A DNA stretch of 7,441 bases from CAKTOF01 sp964523945 (GTDB lineage Bacteria; Bacillota; Clostridia; Oscillospirales; Oscillospiraceae): the NCBI GenBank assembly GCA_964523945.1, contig CAZGBU010000100.1:1-7441 (forward strand). Direction: 5' to 3'. Position numbers and translations under genes: made by a program. Under the pieces are notes generated by a model. It did no database searches, was not told the DNA's origin, and saw nothing but the letters and a program-made list of their open reading frames with translations. Of the stretch, positions 1 through 5,961 are shown piece by piece. How positions within the stretch are numbered: position 1 is the stretch's first letter; every line of letters begins with the position of its first letter.

Positions 1-345
1 CTTTCGCTTATGTATATTGAAAAAGAAACCAAATCATTCCGTGCATGATGCGCGGCCCGCGGCATATACTACGCTCGGACACAGAAAGGCGCGGCGCCAA
101 AGCCGTTGGGCCAAACGGACCTGATCTGCGCGCAAGACAGGCAAGACGCAAAATCCCATAACCGGACAAAAGCATCCGCTATGGCAATGATGTCAGTTGC
201 GGCGTACAAGCCATCTGTGTCAAGTGTATCGCACGATCATGAACCGTGGCGCGATGCGAAAAGCCGCAGGAAGCATCCGGAAAAGGCTGACTGTGCCGGA
301 GCGGGCAATCGTCTGCTCCGTACATATTTGCCCGGAGCGCCTGTA
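1..345. other. Non-coding upstream region, unidentified
   Basis: I see no convincing gene here. The open frames are short, lack good ribosome binding sites and match no family I recognise. The region is rich in short inverted repeats. CCGTT (103-107) faces AACGG (114-118). CGGAGC (297-302) can pair with GCTCCG (315-320), which can instead pair with a second CGGAGC at 333-338. CGGGCAA (302-308) can pair with TTGCCCG (328-334). The 9-mer AAGCATCCG occurs at 170-178 and again at 271-279. A TATACT box at 65-70 resembles a -10 element but has no good -35 at the right distance. The region could hold the end of an upstream transcript, a leader or a small RNA. I looked for hallmarks of tmRNA, RNase P RNA, SRP RNA and T-boxes and did not find them. 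Confidence 0.5.
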
Positions 346-371
346 CGCCGGACGCCGCTGGGCGTCCGGCG
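346..371 (+). terminator. Perfect GC-rich hairpin, possible weak terminator
   Basis: CGCCGGACGCC (346-356) and GGCGTCCGGCG (361-371) are exact reverse complements, giving an 11-bp stem with a GCTG tetraloop. The bases that follow, CATTTGTATGT, have only a poor T-tract. This is a certain inverted repeat but an uncertain intrinsic terminator. Its position 21 bases before the -35 box of the topoisomerase operon would suit insulation from upstream transcription. Confidence 0.4.
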
Positions 372-392
372 CATTTGTATGTCCGCGGTCGC

Positions 393-421
393 TTGACTTT
401 TGGCGGCAAACACAATATAGT
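393..421 (+). promoter_or_regulatory. Sigma-A type promoter of the topoisomerase operon
   Basis: TTGACT (393-398) is followed by a 17-base spacer and TATAGT (416-421), close to the vegetative consensus with ideal spacing. Transcription would start near 427-430, leaving a leader of about 50 bases before the parE-like start at 480. It lies downstream of the in-frame ATG at 375, which argues that the longer open frame is not the real gene start. No equally good promoter was seen between the five genes downstream. Confidence 0.75.
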
Positions 422-432
422 AGTACTGATAT

Positions 433-462
433 ATTGGGTTATTGCGCCAATTGGCATACCAA
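433..462 (+). promoter_or_regulatory. Overlapping palindromes in the operon leader
   Basis: The 10-base perfect palindrome GCCAATTGGC (446-455) lies between the inferred transcription start and the start codon. In RNA it can be part of two competing hairpins: ATTGG (433-437) with CCAAT (447-451), or TTGG (451-454) with CCAA (459-462) closing a CATA loop. It could be an operator for a dimeric DNA-binding protein or a weak leader structure. Only the symmetry is seen; the role is inferred. Confidence 0.35.
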
Positions 463-479
463 ATCTTGTGAGGAAGTCT

Positions 480-2459
480 ATGAGCAAAAAACAGGAATAT
501 GGCAACGACAGCATCTCCGCGCTGAAGGGCGCCGACCGCGTCCGCAAGCGGCCGGCGGTCATCTTTGGTTCTGACGGGCTGGAGGGCTGCGAGCACGCAA
601 TCTTTGAAATTCTATCCAACGCCATTGACGAGGCGCGCGAGGGACACGGAAACCGGATTCTCGTCACGCGCTACGCCGACCGCTCTGTGGAGGTTGAGGA
701 TTTTGGCCGCGGCTGCCCGGTGGACTGGAACGAGTCCGAGCAGCGCTACAACTGGGAGCTGGTTTTCTGCGAGCTGTACGCCGGCGGAAAATACGACAAT
801 GCCGCGGGCGGCGACTATACCTACTCGCTTGGCCTCAACGGCCTGGGTGCCTGCGCCACGCAGTATGCTTCGGAATACTTCGACGCGATGATCTATCGGG
901 ACGGATATAAATACACGCTCCATTTTGAAAAGGGCGAGATTGTCGGCGAACTCAAACGGGAAAAGGCCGATCGGAAGCAGACCGGCTCGCGTTTTCGATG
1001 GAAGCCGGATTTCGAGGTGTTCACCGATATCAACGTGCCGCTGGAGTACTATCAGGATGTGCTCAAGCGGCAGGCCGTCGTCAATGCGGGCGTCACATTC
1101 GTCCTGCGCAATGAGGTCAACGGAGCGTTTGAGACGACGGAATACTGCTATGAGCATGGCATCTATGACTATGTAACGGAGATTGCCAACGGGCAGGCGA
1201 TGACCACGCCGCAGTTCTGGCAAACCGAGCGGCGCGGCCGTGACCGCGAGGACAAGCCGGAGTACAAGGTGAAGATTTCGGCGGCGCTGTGCTTCTCCAC
1301 TGCGGTCAGCCGGCTGGAATACTATCACAACTCGTCATGGCTCGAGCACGGCGGTGCGCCGGAAAAGGCTGCGCGCAACGCGTTTGTCTATGCGATCGAC
1401 AGCCATATCAAGCAGACCGGGAAGTATACCAAGAATGAGACAAAGATCACATTTCAGGATGTGATCGACTGCCTGATCCTGGTGACAAACTGCTTTTCCA
1501 CGATTACCTCCTATGAGAATCAGACGAAAAAGGCTGTGACCAACCGGTTTATCCAGGAGGCAATGACCGAGTTCTTCCGTGAGCGGCTGCAGGTCTATTT
1601 CATCGAGAATAAGGCCGAAGCCGACCGCATCTCCGATCAGGTGCTGATCAATAAACGATCGCGCGAGCAGGCGGACCGTACCCGCACCGCGGTCAAAAAA
1701 AAGCTCGCCGGGTCGATCGACATTGCCAACCGCGTACAGAAATTCGTCGACTGCCGCTCACGCGACCCGGAAAAACGGGAGATTTATATTGTGGAGGGCG
1801 ATTCGGCGCTCGGTTCGGTCAAGCAGGGCCGCGACGCGGAGTTTCAGGGCATCATGCCGGTGCGCGGCAAGATACTCAACTGTCTGAAATCCGACTATGA
1901 CAAGATTTTTAAATCGGAGATCATCACTGAGCTGATCAAGGTGCTTGGCTGCGGCGTCGAAGTCAACAGCAAGCGCGGGCGCGACCTTTCCAGCTTCAGC
2001 CTGGAGAATCTGCGCTGGAACAAGATCATCATCTGTACCGACGCAGATGTCGACGGCTATCAGATCCGAACGCTGATCCTGACAATGCTCTACCGTCTCA
2101 CGCCAACGCTGATTCACGAGGGCTATGTGTATATTGCCGAGTCGCCGCTGTTTGAGATCACCTGCCGGGAAAAGACCTGGTTTGCCTATTCCAACGCGGA
2201 AAAAGACCGCATTCTTTCCGATCTGGAGGGGAAAAAGTACACCGTCTCGCGCAGCAAGGGCCTGGGCGAAAACGAGCCGGAGATGATGTGGATGACGACC
2301 ATGAATCCTGAGACGCGCCGGCTCATCAAGGTCATGCCGGAAGACACCGAGCGCACGGCGCAGTGGTTTGAGATGCTGCTCGGTGACAATCTTGCCGGCA
2401 GGAAGGACTATATTGCCCAGCATGGCAGCGAATTTCTTGAGCTTGCCGATATTTCCTGA
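480..2459 (+). CDS. parE: Type IIA DNA topoisomerase subunit B (ParE/GyrB family, divergent clostridial type)
   Basis: This is the ATPase and Toprim subunit of a type IIA topoisomerase, expected to work with the A subunit encoded at 2801-5050 to pass one DNA duplex through another. The 659 residues fit Gram-positive ParE. In the N-terminal GHKL ATPase, E43, N47 and D50 (FEILSNAIDEA), D74 and GRG (76-78), and GLNGLG (118-123) are present. The transducer has the ATP-contacting Q348-T-K350. The Toprim domain has EGDSA (439-443), GKILN (463-467) and DADVDG (521-526), followed by KGLGE (593-597). All catalytic acids are present. Unusual residues are S46, F75, L444 and Q528 where E. coli GyrB has Asp45, Asp74, Gly429 and the His of DADVDGSHI, and T146 at the Arg136 position. 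The start at 480 is chosen because GAGGAAG (470-476) precedes it and an earlier in-frame ATG lies upstream of the promoter. The gene could equally be named a second gyrB. Confidence 0.9.
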   Translation: MSKKQEYGNDSISALKGADRVRKRPAVIFGSDGLEGCEHAIFEILSNAIDEAREGHGNRILVTRYADRSVEVEDFGRGCPVDWNESEQRYNWELVFCELYAGGKYDNAAGGDYTYSLGLNGLGACATQYASEYFDAMIYRDGYKYTLHFEKGEIVGELKREKADRKQTGSRFRWKPDFEVFTDINVPLEYYQDVLKRQAVVNAGVTFVLRNEVNGAFETTEYCYEHGIYDYVTEIANGQAMTTPQFWQTERRGRDREDKPEYKVKISAALCFSTAVSRLEYYHNSSWLEHGGAPEKAARNAFVYAIDSHIKQTGKYTKNETKITFQDVIDCLILVTNCFSTITSYENQTKKAVTNRFIQEAMTEFFRERLQVYFIENKAEADRISDQVLINKRSREQADRTRTAVKKKLAGSIDIANRVQKFVDCRSRDPEKREIYIVEGDSALGSVKQGRDAEFQGIMPVRGKILNCLKSDYDKIFKSEIITELIKVLGCGVEVNSKRGRDLSSFSLENLRWNKIIICTDADVDGYQIRTLILTMLYRLTPTLIHEGYVYIAESPLFEITCREKTWFAYSNAEKDRILSDLEGKKYTVSRSKGLGENEPEMMWMTTMNPETRRLIKVMPEDTERTAQWFEMLLGDNLAGRKDYIAQHGSEFLELADIS

Positions 2460-2473
2460 GGAGGAATCACATA

Positions 2474-2791
2474 ATGAAATTCAGAACAGCAAAACGGCTT
2501 GTCACATTGCTCTACGGTATCGCGATCGTGCTGATTTTTGTCGCCGGCATGGTCATCGAGGGCGAGAGCGCGCGCAACATTACGATCGTTGTCGCGGTCG
2601 TGTTTGGGATTGCCGGCTTCATTGTCAATTTCACCTGGGGTAAGTGCCCGTACTGCGGCCGTGTCATCAAGGTTAATATGTTCGGCAATCTTTACACGCA
2701 GAAATGCATGTACTGCAAGGAGAAGCCGTTCATTGATCCGGCCGAGAAAGAGAAGATGGAGCAAAAGAAAAAGCAGGAAAAGAAAAGGTAA
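2474..2791 (+). CDS. Small membrane protein with zinc-ribbon motif and lysine-rich tail, function unknown
   Basis: I do not recognise this 105-residue protein. It has two predicted membrane segments (about 9-29 and 35-55). A cytoplasm-type zinc ribbon follows, with CPYC at 58-61 and CMYC at 78-81, giving four cysteines spaced CxxC-16-CxxC. The tail (about 90-105) is very rich in Lys, Glu and Gln. An internal hairpin of helices with both ends in the cytoplasm is the simplest topology, since the N-terminus (KFRTAKR) and the tail are both positively charged. AGGAGG (2459-2464) overlaps the parE-like stop and lies 9 bases before the ATG, and only 9 bases separate its stop from the parC-like gene. 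It is therefore almost certainly cotranscribed and translated with both topoisomerase subunits. A link to topoisomerase function is suggested only by this position. The basic tail could touch nucleic acid or the membrane surface. Confidence 0.8.
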   Translation: MKFRTAKRLVTLLYGIAIVLIFVAGMVIEGESARNITIVVAVVFGIAGFIVNFTWGKCPYCGRVIKVNMFGNLYTQKCMYCKEKPFIDPAEKEKMEQKKKQEKKR

Positions 2792-2800
2792 GAGGAAATT

Positions 2801-5050
2801 ATGGCAAGGAAGAAGAAGGAGCCGCAGCAGCCAAAGCGCGCTGCGGCCGATCCCAATGTAATGGGGCTGCATGCAGAGGTGCTCGAGCAGCCGATCAGCC
2901 GCACGCTTGAAATCAACTACATGCCCTATGCGATGAGCGTCATCATCTCGCGTGCAATTCCGGAGATCGATGGGTTCAAGCCGTCGCACCGCAAGCTGCT
3001 CTATACGATGTACAAGATGGGGCTGCTGAACGGCGCGCGTACCAAGTCGGCCAACATCGTCGGCCAGACGATGCAGCTCAACCCGCACGGCGACGCAGCC
3101 ATCTATGAGACAATGGTGCGTCTGGCGCGCGGCAACGAGGCGCTGCTGCACCCGTTTATCGACTCGAAAGGCAACTTCGGTAAGGTCTATTCGCGCGATA
3201 TGGCCTACGCGGCCTCGCGCTATACGGAGGCCAAGCTCGACGCGATCTGCGCCGAGCTGTTCCGCGATATTGACGCCGACACCGTCGATTTTGTCGACAA
3301 CTATGACAATACGCGCAAGGAGCCGACGCTTCTGCCGACGACGTTCCCAAACGTGCTGGTATCGAATAATTCCGGCATCGCTGTTGGCATGGCCTCAAAT
3401 ATTTGTGGATTTAACCTGGCGGAGGTTTGCCGGACGGCCATCGCGCTGATCCGCAACCCGGACGCCGACCCGCTCGAAACGATGCCGGCCCCCGATTTTT
3501 CCACCGGCGGCGAGATCCTCTACGATGCCGACGAGATGCGCACGATCTATGAGACCGGTCGCGGCAGCTTCCGCATCCGCGGCCGCTGGCGCTATCTCAA
3601 AGAGGGCAATCTGATCGAAATTTATGAAATCCCATACACCACAACGACCGAGGCGATCATGGACAAGGTTGCCGAGCTGGTGAAAAATGGGCGTGTTCGT
3701 GAGATTGCCGATATGCGCGACGAGACGGATCTGTCCGGCCTGAAGCTGACCATCGACCTCAAACGGGGGGCTGATCCGGACAAACTGATGGCGAAGCTGT
3801 GCCGGATGACCAGCCTGCAGGACAGCTTCGGCTGCAATTTCAATATCCTGATTGCCGGCCAACCGCGCGTGATGGGCGTGCGCGAAATCCTGGAGGAGTG
3901 GACGGCCTGGCGCGTGGAATGCGTGCGCCGCCGCATCTATTTCAATCTGAAAAAAAAGCGCGACAAGCTGCATCTGCTGCAGGGCCTTGCACGCATCCTG
4001 CTTGATATTGACAAGGCGATTCGGATCATCCGCGAGACAGAGTCCGACGCTGAGGTGATCCCGAACCTGATGATCGGCTTCGGCATTGATCAGGTGCAGG
4101 CGGAATTTGTTGCGGAAATCCGGCTGCGCAACATCAACAAGGAATACATCCTGCGCAGGACGGAGGAGACTGCTTCGCTTGCGCAGGAGATCGCGGAGCT
4201 GGAAGAAGTGCTCGGCAGCGGCGCACGTGTGAAAGCAGTGATTGTCGACGAGCTTGAGTCCGTGATCCGGCAGTACGGCGCTGCGCGGCGCACCGGCATT
4301 GTCTACAGCGATGCGCTGGCTAAGACGGCGGAGGACGACGACGGCGAGCCGGACTACCCGGTGACGGTTTTCGTTTCGCGCGGCGGCTATTTCAAGAAGA
4401 TCACGCCGCAGTCCCTGCGGATGTCGGGCGAGCAGAAGTTTAAAGAGGGCGACGGGCTTGCCGCCTCATGGGAAACGAGCAACCGCGCTGAGCTGCTTGT
4501 TTTCACCGATCGCTGTCAGGTTTACAAAACGCGCTGCTCGGAATTTGACGATTCCAAGGCGTCGGTGCTTGGCGATTATCTGCCATCGAAGCTCGGTATG
4601 GACGAGGGTGAGACGGTCCGTGCCGTCTGCGCGCCGGGCGACTATCGCGGCCATGTGCTGTTCTTCTATGAAAACGGCAAAGTGGCCAAGGTTGCGCTGA
4701 GCGCCTATCAGACTGTGACCAGACGGCGGAAGCTGACCGGTGCGTACAGCGACAAGAGCCTGCTGCGCTCGGTGCTGCTTCTGCCGGAGGATGCGGAGAT
4801 TGCCGTCTATGCGACCGATGGGCGCGCAGTGGTGTTTTCGTCGGCGCAGCTTCTGCCGAAGACGACGCGCAGCACGCAGGGCGTCGCTGTGGTTGCGCTG
4901 AAAAAGCGTGCGACGGTCGATTACGCCTGCCTTTTGGCAGATAGCTCGATTACGAACGCCGCCCGCTACCGCGCCAAAACGCTGCCGTCGGCTGGCGCGC
5001 TGTTGCGCGGCGAGGACGCGGAGGAGCAGCAGGTCGCGCTTGAACTTTAA
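2801..5050 (+). CDS. parC: Type IIA DNA topoisomerase subunit A (ParC/GyrA family, divergent clostridial type)
   Basis: This is the DNA breakage-reunion subunit, partner of the subunit B encoded at 480-2459. The 749 residues match ParC length. A basic N-terminus (MARKKK) is followed by the winged-helix domain: YAMSVIISRAIPEIDGFKP (43-61) and PHGDAAIYE (95-103). The active-site pair R140-Y141 lies in AASRYTEAKL. A tower segment follows with FPNVLVSNNSGIAVGMASN (182-200), holding the intercalating Val/Ile region. A long helical C-gate coiled coil spans about 375-500. The C-terminal beta-pinwheel (about 515-735) has no canonical GyrA box; the closest stretch is RSTQGV (690-695). This favours a topoisomerase IV-like relaxing or decatenating role over DNA gyrase. 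The residue matching GyrA Ser83 is A99, and that matching Asp87 is E103. AGAGGA (2791-2796) overlaps the previous stop and supports the ATG at 2801. It is probably a second A-subunit gene beside a chromosomal gyrA elsewhere, which cannot be checked here. Confidence 0.9.
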   Translation: MARKKKEPQQPKRAAADPNVMGLHAEVLEQPISRTLEINYMPYAMSVIISRAIPEIDGFKPSHRKLLYTMYKMGLLNGARTKSANIVGQTMQLNPHGDAAIYETMVRLARGNEALLHPFIDSKGNFGKVYSRDMAYAASRYTEAKLDAICAELFRDIDADTVDFVDNYDNTRKEPTLLPTTFPNVLVSNNSGIAVGMASNICGFNLAEVCRTAIALIRNPDADPLETMPAPDFSTGGEILYDADEMRTIYETGRGSFRIRGRWRYLKEGNLIEIYEIPYTTTTEAIMDKVAELVKNGRVREIADMRDETDLSGLKLTIDLKRGADPDKLMAKLCRMTSLQDSFGCNFNILIAGQPRVMGVREILEEWTAWRVECVRRRIYFNLKKKRDKLHLLQGLARILLDIDKAIRIIRETESDAEVIPNLMIGFGIDQVQAEFVAEIRLRNINKEYILRRTEETASLAQEIAELEEVLGSGARVKAVIVDELESVIRQYGAARRTGIVYSDALAKTAEDDDGEPDYPVTVFVSRGGYFKKITPQSLRMSGEQKFKEGDGLAASWETSNRAELLVFTDRCQVYKTRCSEFDDSKASVLGDYLPSKLGMDEGETVRAVCAPGDYRGHVLFFYENGKVAKVALSAYQTVTRRRKLTGAYSDKSLLRSVLLLPEDAEIAVYATDGRAVVFSSAQLLPKTTRSTQGVAVVALKKRATVDYACLLADSSITNAARYRAKTLPSAGALLRGEDAEEQQVALEL

Positions 5051-5070
5051 TCGACTGGGAGGCTTTCGCA

Positions 5071-5940
5071 TTGACCCGAAAAAAGCTGTTGGAGCTGCTG
5101 CTGGATGTGGGCGTGATCACATTGGGCGGTTCGCTGTTTTCGCTTGCATTTGTGCTGTTTCTGCAGCCGAACGAGATCAACTGCGGCGGTGCTTCGGGTG
5201 CGGCGATGGTATTTACCGAGCTGACCGGCCTGGGCACGGTTGGGTCTGTCAGCCTGATCATCAACATTCCGCTGTTCCTTGTGGGCTACCGCCGGCTGGG
5301 GAAGAAGTTTTTCTTCGGCTCGCTGCTGGGCATGGCGGCCAGTTCTGTGATGATCGACGTTTTCGCGCTTCTGCCGACCCTGCGCACGGAGCCGCTGCTC
5401 GGCGCGATCTTCGGCGGCCTGCTTGCCGGCGTTGGGATTGGCATGGTGTTTGCGCGCGGTGCGTCAACCGGCGGTATGGATATCGCAGCCATGCTGCTCA
5501 AACGGAAATTCCGCAATGTCTCGATGGGGCATATGATGCTGCTCGTTGACAGTGTGATTGTCCTTTTGACCGGCGTGGTGTTTGGCGACATCAATACGGT
5601 GCTCTACTGTATCATCACACAGTATGCCTGCACCATTGCCATCGACGGCGTGGTGTACGGATTTGAATATTCCAAGGTCGCGCTGATCATCTCCGATATT
5701 CCGGAGCAGATTGTGCACAACATCGACGAGAAGCTCGGCCGCGGCGCGACGTATCTCAAGGGCGAGGGAAGCTATGAGCACAAGGAGAAGAAGATTGTGC
5801 TCTGTGCCGTCAAGCGCCAGCAGCTCGCCGCGCTCAAGGAGACCGTGGCGCAGACAGACCCGGATGCGTTTGTCATCGTACAGGAGGCGCATCAGGTGCT
5901 CGGCGAAGGATTTGGACGCTATTCGAAAGACGAGCTGTAA
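5071..5940 (+). CDS. YitT family membrane protein with C-terminal DUF2179 domain
   Basis: This is a 289-residue integral membrane protein of the YitT/DUF161 family, whose substrate and function are not established. About six membrane segments lie at 12-31, 55-72, 80-101, 108-128, 152-172 and 175-192. Family signatures are PNEINCGGASGAAMV (33-47) and RGASTGGMD (129-137), both glycine-rich and beside membrane segments. The soluble C-terminal DUF2179 domain (about 205-285) carries RGATYLKGEGSY (224-235), the DPDAFVIV stretch (263-270) and VLGEGF (276-281). The start is TTG at 5071, chosen because GGGAGG (5057-5062) sits 8 bases before it and no ATG fits the conserved N-terminus. It follows the parC-like gene by 20 bases and precedes the lipoprotein by 21, so it is likely in the same operon. 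No link to topoisomerase activity is implied by its family; the grouping may reflect shared transcription only. Confidence 0.9.
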   Translation: MTRKKLLELLLDVGVITLGGSLFSLAFVLFLQPNEINCGGASGAAMVFTELTGLGTVGSVSLIINIPLFLVGYRRLGKKFFFGSLLGMAASSVMIDVFALLPTLRTEPLLGAIFGGLLAGVGIGMVFARGASTGGMDIAAMLLKRKFRNVSMGHMMLLVDSVIVLLTGVVFGDINTVLYCIITQYACTIAIDGVVYGFEYSKVALIISDIPEQIVHNIDEKLGRGATYLKGEGSYEHKEKKIVLCAVKRQQLAALKETVAQTDPDAFVIVQEAHQVLGEGFGRYSKDEL

Positions 5941-5944
5941 CGCG

Positions 5945-5960
5945 CGGAAGGAGGCTTCCG
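5945..5960 (+). promoter_or_regulatory. Ribosome-binding-site hairpin before the lipoprotein gene
   Basis: CGGAAG (5945-5950) and CTTCCG (5955-5960) are exact complements enclosing a GAGG loop. The AAGGAGG ribosome binding site (5948-5954) is thus half in the stem and half in the tetraloop, one base before the ATG at 5962. Folded, it would partly hide the site and could lower initiation of the lipoprotein relative to the genes upstream. The pairing is seen; the regulatory effect is inferred. Confidence 0.5.
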
Positions 5961-5961
5961 G

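Noticed and set aside
1..48. Open frame at the window start ending in TGA at 46-48, as the tail of an upstream gene
   Set aside because: Only 15 codons, with no recognisable sequence. It could be real but cannot be supported.
65..70. TATACT as a -10 box for an upstream small RNA
   Set aside because: No -35 like sequence at 16 to 18 bases upstream and no extended -10 TG, so the evidence is too weak to annotate.
261..300. Stretch with GGAAGCATCCGG and GGCTGAC that faintly recalls the SRP RNA apical loop
   Set aside because: The conserved order of the SRP tetraloop and bulge motif is not present and the flanks do not form the long helix.
375..479. In-frame upstream extension of the parE-like gene from an ATG at 375
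   Set aside because: It would start upstream of the promoter at 393-421, adds residues with no family similarity, and lacks a good ribosome binding site. The ATG at 480 has one and matches the family N-terminus.
612..1328. Long open frame on the minus strand (238 codons) inside the parE-like gene
   Set aside because: Shadow of a GC-rich coding strand. The opposite strand encodes an unmistakable topoisomerase. The same applies to minus-strand frames at 1758-2423, 2408-3151, 3395-3973, 4466-5071, 5464-6321 and 6682-7227.
1695..1702. A8 run in the B subunit gene, matched by another A8 at 3950-3957 in the A subunit gene
   Set aside because: Possible polymerase slippage sites, but each simply encodes three lysines in an intact frame and both proteins are full length. 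There is no stop or alternative product that suggests programmed slippage.
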